A DNA stretch of 64,000 nucleotides. Origin: Patescibacteria group bacterium (GTDB lineage: Bacteria > Patescibacteriota > Gracilibacteria > UBA1369). Positions 1 through 9,043 of this stretch are shown piece after piece (the first letter of the stretch is position 1; each line of letters begins with the position of its first letter). The notes beneath the pieces are model-generated. The model searched no databases and was not told the origin of the DNA. It saw only the letters and a list, made by a program, of their open reading frames with translations. Both the position numbers and the translations under genes were made by a program. Location: positions 124,001 through 188,000 of the forward strand of contig CAUJCM010000004.1 in the NCBI GenBank assembly GCA_963169655.1, given 5' to 3'.

Positions 1-222
1 AACATATCTAATATTCAGAACTATCCCTACAAATAATGATGCTAAATTACTACTAAAAGGGGTTTCACTGTTGTTTGGAATACCTGGATCTTGAACCATT
101 CCCTTGTAAAAAGTAATGTCAGGTAAATTTAAAGAAGCAGCATAAGAAATACCTGAAAAAAGAATAATTAAACTGATTATAATTAAAATTTGAAGAATAA
201 TTTTGGATTTTTTACTGGTCAT
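1..222 (-). CDS. Partial small secreted/membrane protein (5' end only, runs off window start)
   Basis: Minus-strand ORF MTSKKSKIILQILIIISLIILFSGISYAASLNLPDITFYKGMVQD... with an N-terminal signal-peptide-like segment; open at window edge; not in the supplied track. Confidence 0.6.
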   Translation of the reverse strand, partial: MTSKKSKIILQILIIISLIILFSGISYAASLNLPDITFYKGMVQDPGIPNNSETPFSSNLASLFVGIVLNIRYV

Positions 223-349
223 TAATCTTTTTTTGTGTTTTATTAATCCTTTTATTTTAACACTTTTTTGTTATTTTTTCAAAACTTCTTGATTATTCTT
301 TACTTATTTGCTTAAATTTCTTTGCTTTAACTTTAGCAAATTTTTAAAA

Positions 350-565
350 ATGACTGAAAAGAAAACAAATACTTTAGTAACTTATTTTACTGAAAGTTAT
401 AAAGAAATTAAAAAGACATCTTGGCCTACAAGCAAACAAGCTGTAAAATTAACTGTAATAGTTTTAAGTTTTTGCTTAGCTTCAATTGTTTTGATTTGGT
501 TGGCAGACTATATATTTAGTTTAGGATATGGAGAATTATTGAATTTATCATCTAATACTTTATAA
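350..565 (+). CDS. secE: Preprotein translocase subunit SecE
   Basis: Short protein with 'YKEIKKTSWPTSKQAVKLTVIVL' and one TM, directly before nusG; internal ATG at 350 preferred over track start 308. Confidence 0.9.
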   Translation: MTEKKTNTLVTYFTESYKEIKKTSWPTSKQAVKLTVIVLSFCLASIVLIWLADYIFSLGYGELLNLSSNTL

Positions 566-569
566 AAAG

Positions 570-1115
570 ATGGCAAGACAAGCTGAAAATACAGGAAGAC
601 ATTGGTATGTAATACATACTTATTCAGGATATGAAGATGCAGTTGCTGAGGCATTAAAACAAAGGACTGATTCATTAAATATGCATGATTTTATTTTTGA
701 TGTGGTAGTGCCAAAAGAAACTCAAATTGTAATTAAAAAGAGTGAGCCTGTTACAGAAAAAAAGAGGATTTTCCCAGGTTATGTTTTAGTAGATATGATT
801 GTGACAGATGAAAGTTGGCATGTTGTTAGAAATACCCCAAATGTGACCGGTTTTGTAGGCTCTGGAACTATCCCTGTACCAGTTTCACCTGAGGAATTTA
901 ATATTGTAAAGAAGCAAATGGGTGAACAAGAAGCTAAATTTAAAATTGATTTCAATATTGGAGATCACGTTATGATTCTTGATGGTCCTTTTGTTAATTA
1001 TGATGGACTAGTTAATAAGGTAGATGAAGAGAAAGGAAAAGTTAAAGTACTTATTTCTATATTTGGACGTGAAACTCCTATTGAATTAGATTTCATTCAG
1101 GTTAAGAAAAAATAA
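570..1115 (+). CDS. nusG: Transcription termination/antitermination factor NusG
   Basis: 'WYVIHTYSGYEDAVAEAL', 'FPGYVLVDM', 'VRNTPNVTGFVG', KOW-like 'GDHVMILDGPF'. Confidence 0.97.
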   Translation: MARQAENTGRHWYVIHTYSGYEDAVAEALKQRTDSLNMHDFIFDVVVPKETQIVIKKSEPVTEKKRIFPGYVLVDMIVTDESWHVVRNTPNVTGFVGSGTIPVPVSPEEFNIVKKQMGEQEAKFKIDFNIGDHVMILDGPFVNYDGLVNKVDEEKGKVKVLISIFGRETPIELDFIQVKKK

Positions 1116-1155
1116 AAATTTACTTTTAAGAAAATAAATGTTTTAGTATTGCTAT

Positions 1156-1914
1156 ATGTATAGTAAATCTTCAACATCTTTAGCTTTTATTTCAATTCTA
1201 TCAATAATAATAGTTTTCTTTTTAGCAATTGATAATTTAAATAATAAGCCCATAAGAAAACCTTTTCCAACGTCTGGTTTTGATATTGGAGTAGAAGAAA
1301 GTGAAGAAACACAAAAAGAAGATTCATCTGGACAAGAAACTGATAATAATGTTATTGGATTTGAATTTTCTGGCAATCAAAAAATAGAAATAAAAGAAGC
1401 TAAAAATAACATAAAACTAGTTAAACTTGAACATCAAGAATTGCCTGCAAACACTATTATAAATAAAAATATTAATAGCGAGTTATTATATAAAGTTGGT
1501 TTTAGAGATTTTATTATTAAGCCAATACCTTTTAATAATAAATTATTTAATTATTTTAGATTGGATAGTCTTGAATATTTAAATATTCAAGAGAAGGAAG
1601 TTCATATTATAAGTAATTTAAAAAAGGAATTTATTTTAAATTTTTATGAATTTAATACTGATGAAAGTAGCCAAATTACAGAAGTATATGATTTTTTAAA
1701 GGCTAATATAAAAGATAATTTAAATGTGAGTGTAAATGAAACGAATCAATTTGGAATAGCATCATTTTTTATAAATTTTTCTGAAGGTAGTGATTATGCA
1801 TTTTTAGTTGTAAAAACACGAAGTAATGTGTATGCTTTGAGCTATCCAAAAGATAATAGTGACGGTATTTCTTATTATGAGTTAATCACTAAACTCTTTT
1901 TGGACCTAATTTAG
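1156..1914 (+). CDS. Hypothetical protein with N-terminal TM segment
   Basis: ORF between nusG and rplK, hydrophobic N-terminus. Confidence 0.65.
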   Translation: MYSKSSTSLAFISILSIIIVFFLAIDNLNNKPIRKPFPTSGFDIGVEESEETQKEDSSGQETDNNVIGFEFSGNQKIEIKEAKNNIKLVKLEHQELPANTIINKNINSELLYKVGFRDFIIKPIPFNNKLFNYFRLDSLEYLNIQEKEVHIISNLKKEFILNFYEFNTDESSQITEVYDFLKANIKDNLNVSVNETNQFGIASFFINFSEGSDYAFLVVKTRSNVYALSYPKDNSDGISYYELITKLFLDLI

Positions 1915-1966
1915 GCTAAGTAAGTGGCTTCTACATTTGCTAAGCAATTTATTAACTAATCTTATT

Positions 1967-2392
1967 ATGGCTAAAAAATTATTAACAATAATTAAATTAC
2001 AAATTGCTGCTGGTAAAGCAAATCCAGCTCCTCCAGTAGGACCGGCTCTTGGTCAACATGGTATTAATATTCCTGGATTTTGTAGTCAATTTAACGCTGC
2101 TACTTCTTCTATGGGTGATACAATTGTTCCTGTTGAAATTTCTGTATATGAAGATAAAAGCTTTACTTTTATTTTGAAAACACCTCCTGCTGCCGTGCTT
2201 ATTAAAAAAGCTTTAAATTTAAGCAAAGGATCTGGTACCCCTAATAAAGATAAAGTAGGTACTCTTACAAAAGCTCAATTAAAAGAAATAGCAGAAAAGA
2301 AAATGCCAGATTTAAATGCAAATGATATTGAAGGTGCAATGAAGATTATTGCTGGGACAGCGAGAAATATGGGTGTAAATGTAGAACAATAA
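1967..2392 (+). CDS. rplK: 50S ribosomal protein L11
   Basis: '[34 protein letters not shown]'; start at internal ATG ([10 protein letters not shown]). Confidence 0.97.
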   Translation: MAKKLLTIIKLQIAAGKANPAPPVGPALGQHGINIPGFCSQFNAATSSMGDTIVPVEISVYEDKSFTFILKTPPAAVLIKKALNLSKGSGTPNKDKVGTLTKAQLKEIAEKKMPDLNANDIEGAMKIIAGTARNMGVNVEQ

Positions 2393-2412
2393 TTTATTAA
2401 TTAAAAAATAAT

Positions 2413-2844
2413 ATGGCAGAAAAAAAAGAAACATCAAAATTTACAGCATTACAATATATTAGGACTATCTACTTAAGTTTAGCTGCAATTATAGGATTAA
2501 TTTGTTTTATTATTGGTGCTACTGGTGGTATTAAATTGATTTTAAATTACTGGCTTCCAGTAGATAATTATTATGGGTATTATGCTCCGTATGAAACAAC
2601 TCCTTGTGAAAGCCCTAAAATTACTTATGACGAAACTGGTAAGCAGATTTCATCTGTTCCACGTAGTGAGGCAGAAATAAAATTGTGTGAAAAAAGAACG
2701 GCTGAAAATCAAGATAAACAGAAAACAAGTGATTTTAATAGAGAATTGACAGAAGCTATTGCACTTTCATTTGTAGGATTTCCTGTTTGGTTATTACACT
2801 TTTGGGTAATGCAACAAGATTGGAAAAAAAGAAAAGAAGATTAA
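2413..2844 (+). CDS. Hypothetical membrane protein
   Basis: ORF with two hydrophobic segments between rplK and rplA. Confidence 0.65.
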   Translation: MAEKKETSKFTALQYIRTIYLSLAAIIGLICFIIGATGGIKLILNYWLPVDNYYGYYAPYETTPCESPKITYDETGKQISSVPRSEAEIKLCEKRTAENQDKQKTSDFNRELTEAIALSFVGFPVWLLHFWVMQQDWKKRKED

Positions 2845-2865
2845 TTAAAAATTTTATATTAAATA

Positions 2866-2899
2866 GTGGGAGCTGAATGTCGATTTAGCGTTTGACCAC
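2866..2899 (+). promoter_or_regulatory. Candidate ribosomal protein L1 mRNA leader (23S L1-site mimic)
   Basis: GTGGGAGCTGAATGTCGATTTAGCGTTTGACCAC: GTGG/CCAC outer stem, asymmetric GA / GTTTGA loop, AGCT/AGC inner stem; just upstream of rplA. Confidence 0.7.
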
Positions 2900-2911
2900 A
2901 AATAAATAACT

Positions 2912-3610
2912 ATGAAAAAAGGAAAGAAATATGTAAAAGTTGCTGAATTAGTTAATTCAGATAAACTTTATAATTTGAAAGAAGCTTGTGAACTTCTCAA
3001 AAAAACTTCAACAACTAAATTTAATTCTAGTTGTGAATTACATGTTAAACTTGGGGTAAATACAAAGGCTGCTGATCAAATGATAAGATCTACAATTTCA
3101 TTGCCTCATGGAACTGGAAAAGATGTTAGAGTGATTGCATTTGTTCAAGAAAGTCATGTAAAAGAGGCTAAAGATGCTGGTGCAATCAAGGCAGGACTTG
3201 AAGATTTGATAGAAGATATTATGAAAGGTTTTTTAGACTTTGATATTGCAGTAGCAAGTCCAGAAGTGATGAAAGACTTAGGAAAAATTGCTAAAACTTT
3301 AGGAACAAAAGGTTTAATGCCAAATCCTAAAGCTGGTACAGTGACCTCCGAAATAGGTAAAACTATCACAGATCTTAAAAAAGGTAGAGTAGAATATAGA
3401 ACTGATAAACAAGGACAAATCCATAATATTTTTGGTAAAGTTAGTTTCTCTGAAGAACAATTAGAAGAAAATTTAAAAACATTAATTAAAGCTATAGTTG
3501 ATTCCAGACCTGCTTCAGCAAAGGGTAACTACTTAATTAGCATGTCTGTTGCTACTACAATGGGTCCTGGCATTAAAATTGATATAAATGATATTGTAAA
3601 AAGTTTATAA
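2912..3610 (+). CDS. rplA: 50S ribosomal protein L1
   Basis: 'LPHGTGKDVRVIAF', 'LGTKGLMPNPKAGTVT', 'GRVEYRTDKQGQIHNIFGKVSF'. Confidence 0.97.
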   Translation: MKKGKKYVKVAELVNSDKLYNLKEACELLKKTSTTKFNSSCELHVKLGVNTKAADQMIRSTISLPHGTGKDVRVIAFVQESHVKEAKDAGAIKAGLEDLIEDIMKGFLDFDIAVASPEVMKDLGKIAKTLGTKGLMPNPKAGTVTSEIGKTITDLKKGRVEYRTDKQGQIHNIFGKVSFSEEQLEENLKTLIKAIVDSRPASAKGNYLISMSVATTMGPGIKIDINDIVKSL

Positions 3611-3632
3611 AAATTTGTAAGGTTAATACTTT

Positions 3633-3659
3633 AAAAAGGCCAATTAATTGGCCTTTTTT
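3633..3659 (+). terminator. Rho-independent terminator after rplA
   Basis: AAAAAGGCCAATTAATTGGCCTTTTTT perfect dyad plus T-run; convergent with 3681..3977 so possibly bidirectional. Confidence 0.85.
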
Positions 3660-3680
3660 AATTTCATTTATTGCCAGCCT

Positions 3681-3977
3681 TTAGTTACATTTACTTGCTG
3701 AAAGTGATTGATGGTTTTCTTCCCCTTCTGGATAATAAATTTGATAACTAGACCCATCCTTGCATTTAACTTCAATCGTTTTGTCCCCTGTTGATTCTTC
3801 TTGTATATCTACACTTTTAATTTCGTTATTAAATTGTTTAAGTGACATATAATTATCATCAAGATTCTTTTTAGTTGAATACGAATAAATTATTGTAATT
3901 ATTAATCCAAATAAAATAGCAATGATTAATAATTTAAATTCTATTTTCAAATTTCTAAATTTATAAAATAATGTCAT
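3681..3977 (-). CDS. Hypothetical single-TM protein
   Basis: Overlaps end of the DUF1385 gene; hydrophobic segment. Confidence 0.6.
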   Translation of the reverse strand: MTLFYKFRNLKIEFKLLIIAILFGLIITIIYSYSTKKNLDDNYMSLKQFNNEIKSVDIQEESTGDKTIEVKCKDGSSYQIYYPEGEENHQSLSASKCN

Positions 3978-4908
3978 TTTTATTTTTGTAATCTTCTTCT
4001 AGATTTAAGGCCAAGTTTAAAGAATGAATAGCAACTTCTAGCATCTTATCATCCGGTTCTTTTGTTGTAACTCTTTGCATCAATAAGCCTGGGAAAGAAA
4101 TAATCTTATAAAATATTCTTTCACTATGTTTAGCTGAAATTTTTAATAATTCATAAGAAATACCAGCTATTAGTGGTAAAGCTGCTAATCTAATTAAAAA
4201 ATTTAAGATAAAATTTGGATTTTTAGGAATTAAAGTGAATAAAACAATACTAATCAAAAAAACAACTATGATAAAACTTGTTCCACATCTTGGATGGAAT
4301 CTTGTTTGATTTCTTGCATTCTCTACCGTTAAATCTAAACCATTCTCATATGTCATTATAGTTTTGTGTTCAGCACCATGATACATAAAGACTCTTTTCA
4401 TATCAGGTAATAAAGATATTAAACTTATATAACCAACAAAAATAAATATTTTTAAAAATCCGTCTATAAAATTATATATTAAATAATTATTATTGATGGC
4501 TTCACTATTAGAACTTATAAAATCAGTAACGAATAAAGGAATAAATTTAAATAATAAAATTGCAAGAAATAAACCAAATATCATAGAAGCAGCTAAAGTA
4601 ATATTATTCCAAATACTAGGCTTATCAGCTTTCTCCTGTGCCTCTTCATTTAATGAAATAGCTGTTGAAAAATTTAATGCTTTAGTTCCAATGATCATCA
4701 TTTCAAACATATTAATAATTCCTCTTAAAAATGGGATATTTAAAGCTCTTAACCTAGCAGTAATATTAATATATTTTTCTTTTTTCTCTGCAATATTGCC
4801 TTGAGGAGTACGCACAGCTATTGTATTAAAATGTGGAGATCTCATTAAAATCCCTTCTATTAAAGCTTGACCACCTACAGCAAAATCAATTTTCTCAATG
4901 TTTCTCAT
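3961..4908 (-). CDS. DUF1385 (YqhQ-like) membrane protein
   Basis: 'VGGQALIEGILMRSP', 'YHGAEHKTIMTYE', 'QTRFHPRCGTSFI'. Confidence 0.9.
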   Translation of the reverse strand: MRNIEKIDFAVGGQALIEGILMRSPHFNTIAVRTPQGNIAEKKEKYINITARLRALNIPFLRGIINMFEMMIIGTKALNFSTAISLNEEAQEKADKPSIWNNITLAASMIFGLFLAILLFKFIPLFVTDFISSNSEAINNNYLIYNFIDGFLKIFIFVGYISLISLLPDMKRVFMYHGAEHKTIMTYENGLDLTVENARNQTRFHPRCGTSFIIVVFLISIVLFTLIPKNPNFILNFLIRLAALPLIAGISYELLKISAKHSERIFYKIISFPGLLMQRVTTKEPDDKMLEVAIHSLNLALNLEEDYKNKNDIIL

Positions 4909-5030
4909 TATATTTTTTTAAAGTAATTTAATGGTAACCAAGTATCAGACAAATTGGCAAATCAAAATCTCTTAAAATACTTGGATTTTTTACGCTTGCA
5001 GTCTAAATTATTACATAATAATTGTGAAAT

Positions 5031-5471
5031 ATGAATAAAGTTTTAATTAAAAGAATAGACAAAAATATTCCTTTGCCAAAATATGAAACTCAAGGATCAG
5101 TTGCTTTTGATTTTGTGACAAGGTTAGACACCATAATACCTGCTAAAGAATTAGCTTTAATTCCAAGTAATGTGATTGTAAAAGTGCCAGAAGGTTATAT
5201 GCTCTGTCTTGCTTCAAGAAGTAGTACCCCTTTAAAAAGAAGACTCTTAACTCCTCATGGATTTGGTGTTATAGATTTGGATTATCACGGACCAAATGAC
5301 GAAATTAAAGTAATGGTATTTAATTTTAGTGATCAGGAAGTTACTATTGAAAAAGGTGCTCGCATTGCACAAGGTATTTTTATTAAAATTGATAAGTTTG
5401 AATTTGAAGAAGTAGAACAAATAGATGCTCAAGATAGAGGAGGATTTGGGTCTACTGGAACTAATATATAA
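5031..5471 (+). CDS. dut: dUTP diphosphatase
   Basis: 'ASRSSTPLKRRLLTPHGFGVIDLDYHGPNDEIKVMVFNFS', 'GARIAQGIF', C-terminal 'RGGFGSTGTN'. Confidence 0.9.
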   Translation: MNKVLIKRIDKNIPLPKYETQGSVAFDFVTRLDTIIPAKELALIPSNVIVKVPEGYMLCLASRSSTPLKRRLLTPHGFGVIDLDYHGPNDEIKVMVFNFSDQEVTIEKGARIAQGIFIKIDKFEFEEVEQIDAQDRGGFGSTGTNI

Positions 5472-5480
5472 ATCAAAAAT

Positions 5481-6080
5481 ATGAAGAGAGGAAAATTGAT
5501 CACAATTTATGGCATTAACAACATTGGAAAATCAACACAATGTAAAATTCTTTTAGAGTATTTAAAAAAAGAGGGATTTGACGCTATTTACTTAAAATAT
5601 CCAGTTTATAGTGTTGAGCCTTCAGGTGTGTATATCAATCAAGTGCTAAGGAACTCAGGAAATAAGCAAAATATAAGTGAAGATGAATTACAAATGTGGT
5701 ACACAATTAATCGTTATCAATTTGAGCCTGAATTAAAGCAAATGCTTGAAGAAGGAAAAATTGTTATTGCTGAGGACTATATTGCAACTGGACTAGCTTG
5801 GGGAAGTGCAAAAGGTGCAAGTCTTGATTGGTTAATGGAAATGAATAAATATCTCTTAAAAGAAGATTTAGCAATATATTTAAAAGGTAAAAGACATTTA
5901 CAAGCTAGAGAATCTAATCATTTGCATGAAAACAATGAAGATTTAATTGAAGCTTGCCAATTTATTTATGATAATTTGGCAATAAAGTTTAATTGGACCA
6001 AGATAAATGTTAAGGAATCAATTGGTGAAACATCTGAGGATTTGTGGAATGTAATTAGTAAATTTTTAAAAGAAAAATAA
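5481..6080 (+). CDS. Thymidylate kinase-family protein
   Basis: P-loop 'YGINNIGKSTQ'; 'EDYIATGLAWG'; next to dut. Confidence 0.8.
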   Translation: MKRGKLITIYGINNIGKSTQCKILLEYLKKEGFDAIYLKYPVYSVEPSGVYINQVLRNSGNKQNISEDELQMWYTINRYQFEPELKQMLEEGKIVIAEDYIATGLAWGSAKGASLDWLMEMNKYLLKEDLAIYLKGKRHLQARESNHLHENNEDLIEACQFIYDNLAIKFNWTKINVKESIGETSEDLWNVISKFLKEK

Positions 6081-6082
6081 AT

Positions 6083-6949
6083 ATGACCAATAAAGTAATG
6101 GATGGATTGACTGTAGCTAATAGTATTTATGCAGAAATTAAAAAACAATATGCAAAATTATTTAAGCAAGTAAAGGTTAAGCCTAAGTTGGTTATAGTTT
6201 TAGTAGGTAATGATGAATCTAGTTTGATTTATGTGAAACAAAAGATATATGCCTGCAAAATGCTAGGATTTGAATGTGTATTATCACATTTAAATAATCT
6301 AAATGGACTAAATAGTGAGGATATAAAAAATACCATACATAAATATAATCAAGATGAAAGTGTTCATGGGATAATAGTGCAAATGCCTTTGCCAACAGGA
6401 TTTAGACATGAGGAAATATTAATGAGTATTGATCCTAAAAAAGATGTAGATGGGCTTCATCCGGTTAATTATGGTTTATTATCTTTAGGTAAATCTTTTG
6501 AAAATATTTTACCTTGTACAGCATTGGGCGTTTTAAAATTGCTAGAATATTATAAAATTAATTGTAATGGAAAAAATGTAGTTGTTGTAGGTTCAGGTAT
6601 TGTTGCAGGAAAAGCTGTTTCTTTAGCATTAAGTAATAGGAAATCAACCGTAACTATCTGTAATAGTAAAACTAAAAATTTAAAAAATTATACTTTGAAA
6701 GCTGATATTTTAATAAGTGCAACTGGAAAATCTAAGCTAATAAAAACCAATATGGTGAAAAAAGGTGTTGTTGTTATTGATATTGGAATTTCCAGACTTA
6801 AAAATGGAAAATTAAGTGGAGATGTTGATTTTAAGAGGGTAATTGAAAAAGTAAAATTGATTAGTCCAGTTCCTGGTGGAGTTGGTAAATTAACCGTTGC
6901 TTCGTTAATGTTTAACTTGTTTGAAGCATACAAGAAATCTATCAGTTAA
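6083..6949 (+). CDS. folD: Bifunctional methylenetetrahydrofolate dehydrogenase/cyclohydrolase
   Basis: 'GIIVQMPLP', 'DPKKDVDGLHPVNYG', 'PCTALGVLKLLEYY', 'PVPGGVGKLTVASL'. Confidence 0.95.
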   Translation: MTNKVMDGLTVANSIYAEIKKQYAKLFKQVKVKPKLVIVLVGNDESSLIYVKQKIYACKMLGFECVLSHLNNLNGLNSEDIKNTIHKYNQDESVHGIIVQMPLPTGFRHEEILMSIDPKKDVDGLHPVNYGLLSLGKSFENILPCTALGVLKLLEYYKINCNGKNVVVVGSGIVAGKAVSLALSNRKSTVTICNSKTKNLKNYTLKADILISATGKSKLIKTNMVKKGVVVIDIGISRLKNGKLSGDVDFKRVIEKVKLISPVPGGVGKLTVASLMFNLFEAYKKSIS

Positions 6950-6953
6950 TCTG

Positions 6954-6982
6954 TTGACAGAGTCTTTTCAAATAAGCATAAT
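6954..6982 (+). promoter_or_regulatory. Candidate sigma70-type promoter for 7006..7527
   Basis: TTGACA-N17-CATAAT. Confidence 0.5.
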
Positions 6983-7005
6983 ATATCCTATTATTCTCTC
7001 ACTTT

Positions 7006-7527
7006 ATGGAGAAAAGGTTTAAACTTTTTATAAATACCGATTTTCAAGAAAATATTAAAAATCAACAAAAAGTTGATAGTGATCTTAAACAAGTAGAGGA
7101 ATTTGAATATTTACTAAATGAATTACTAAATATTGATGACAATGACTTCTTATGGTTAAGAAAATTTATAGATAGTTTGACGGAATTACCTGGAAAATAC
7201 CAATATAATTATTTTATAGAAGAATATTGGAGTGTTTTTAAGAGATTATTTGACTTAAGTGATGAAATTTATGGAACACAAAATTTTCATCGAAAAATTA
7301 ATTATTTTTCACTTTTAGTATATTTAGATTTTATTTTTATTAAATTTCCTTACTTTTTCCAAAATAATTTAAATCTGTTTAATGAAATAAAATATCATCA
7401 TAATTTAGAAAGATTTAAAAAAGTCTATGTTCAAAAGCTTCTAATATATGAACAATATGACTTCAATAACGAAAAAAATAATTCTATTTTCGAAATCAAG
7501 AAGGCTATTATTAGTACATTAAAATAG
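7006..7527 (+). CDS. Hypothetical protein
   Basis: ORF with upstream promoter-like element. Confidence 0.6.
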   Translation: MEKRFKLFINTDFQENIKNQQKVDSDLKQVEEFEYLLNELLNIDDNDFLWLRKFIDSLTELPGKYQYNYFIEEYWSVFKRLFDLSDEIYGTQNFHRKINYFSLLVYLDFIFIKFPYFFQNNLNLFNEIKYHHNLERFKKVYVQKLLIYEQYDFNNEKNNSIFEIKKAIISTLK

Positions 7528-7589
7528 CATTTTCTTGTAATAATATGTCTTTATGCTATAATATATTGATATATTATTTTAATAAGTAT

Positions 7590-8510
7590 ATGAGAGCACA
7601 ACAAAAGACTTTATTAGGATTAGGAGATGAAAGTGAAAAAGAAAATGGAAATATAAAAAAGAATGATTCAAATGATGTAAAATCTCTGTCTTCAGTGAGT
7701 TCTCATCTTCTTCAAGCTCCAAAGGAAGAAGTAAAATTGCTAGAAAAACCCCAAACTGCAAATGAAGTTCAAGATATTCAAAAAAAAGTGCATTTTGAGA
7801 TAGATTTGGCAAATACTGGTTATTCAACAGAAATTAAGGAAGTCAATGGCAATCCTCTTTTATTGGGAATATTTAATAATGGACGTGTCTTGCCTGAATC
7901 ACATTTAAAAAAGAATGTGAGATTAGCTTATTTAAATAGCTCGGAAAAGAATAATGAATTAAAAATTAGAGGTGTGGAGGTTTACTCTCCAATGGGAACT
8001 GATAGAACTGAATTGAAAAAAATGATTATTGATAAAAAACAAAGTAAAAAAGGAGTGGTTGATAGATTTGTATTAAGTTTGGATCTTGAAAATAGACTTA
8101 TAGATGTAGAAGCAAATGAAGAAGGTCCAAGGGCTTTTATTTTAAGGAGTGGAAAACTCGTTTCTGGAGGTAAAAACAGCTTCTTTTCTTTAAAAAATGA
8201 TATTTTGGATGCAAGTAATGCGAGTAGTTTACAATTAGGGAAAGGCGATTCAATTTTGGTTTTAACAAAGAAAATACAAGATGCTTTAGTACAACAAACT
8301 ACAAGGGATACTGAAATGTCTAGCGACTATTACAATAATACTTTAGCAAATCAAATTCAAAATATTATGTTTAAAAATAAATCTAAAAATGGAATTTTAA
8401 ATGTAAGGGCCGTGTTTGATGAAATTAGTAATATATATGGTCATTATATGAAAGACACGCCTGAAACTGAATTAGTGACTTCAAGCATAATGGTGTATCA
8501 ATTGGGTTAA
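7590..8510 (+). CDS. Hypothetical protein
   Basis: ORF; internal ATG at 7590 (MRAQQKTLLGLG) preferred over 7545; weak 'LQLGKGDSILVLT' resemblance to PPM phosphatases only. Confidence 0.55.
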   Translation: MRAQQKTLLGLGDESEKENGNIKKNDSNDVKSLSSVSSHLLQAPKEEVKLLEKPQTANEVQDIQKKVHFEIDLANTGYSTEIKEVNGNPLLLGIFNNGRVLPESHLKKNVRLAYLNSSEKNNELKIRGVEVYSPMGTDRTELKKMIIDKKQSKKGVVDRFVLSLDLENRLIDVEANEEGPRAFILRSGKLVSGGKNSFFSLKNDILDASNASSLQLGKGDSILVLTKKIQDALVQQTTRDTEMSSDYYNNTLANQIQNIMFKNKSKNGILNVRAVFDEISNIYGHYMKDTPETELVTSSIMVYQLG

Positions 8511-8517
8511 ATATACA

Positions 8518-8943
8518 TTATTCCTCTTTAGAATTGTTGCTTTCTTTTTTCTTCTTGTTAACTACCTTTTCTTGATTAGCTGTTTTTGATTTTTTTATGA
8601 ACTCCTTTGATTTACTTATTAATGCCTTTTTAGTGTTTTTGATAATCTCACCTGCAGAAACCTTAAGATTCTTTTTAGCCTTGTTAAATAATTTTTGGCC
8701 TTCCTTTTTCCCATCTTTAATGTGTTTTTGAACTGTTGGATCATTATATAATTCTTGAGTAGTTTGTGAAATATCTTCACCAATAATTTGAGCGTTCTTT
8801 TGTAAAGTTTCACTACCATTACCACCTTTATCTAACTCTGATTTTATTTCTTTTCTTAATTCACTCCCTTTTTTTGGTGCGAAAGCTAAACCAAAAATTG
8901 CGCCAAGGATTGCTCCAAATAAAAATTTACTATTTCTCGACAT
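8518..8943 (-). CDS. YtxH-domain-like protein
   Basis: 'FLFGAILGAIFGLAFAPKKGSELRKEIKSE' glycine-rich TM then 'APKKGSELR', Lys-rich tail. Confidence 0.7.
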   Translation of the reverse strand: MSRNSKFLFGAILGAIFGLAFAPKKGSELRKEIKSELDKGGNGSETLQKNAQIIGEDISQTTQELYNDPTVQKHIKDGKKEGQKLFNKAKKNLKVSAGEIIKNTKKALISKSKEFIKKSKTANQEKVVNKKKKESNNSKEE

Positions 8944-8981
8944 TTGTTTGTTTTATTAATTTGTATTTATCACAATATAAC

Positions 8982-9018
8982 AAAAAGCCCTCTATCCTGT
9001 AAAGGTGAGGGCAATTTT
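8982..9018 (-). terminator. Terminator of the 9044..11662 gene
   Basis: Minus strand GCCCTC...GAGGGC followed by TTTTTG. Confidence 0.7.
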
Positions 9019-9043
9019 GTTTATTATTGTTTAATATAGGTAA

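Noticed and set aside
1152-1376. Antisense ORF in track opposite 1156..1914; similar antisense ORFs elsewhere (e.g. 3154-3369, 20196-20588, 51347-51637)
   Set aside because: Fully opposite better-supported genes, compositionally biased, no recognisable motifs; expected by chance in AT-rich coding DNA.
7590-8510. PPM/PP2C phosphatase partner for the nearby kinase
   Set aside because: Only a weak C-terminal 'GDSILVLT' resemblance; metal-binding Asp motifs not convincingly seen.
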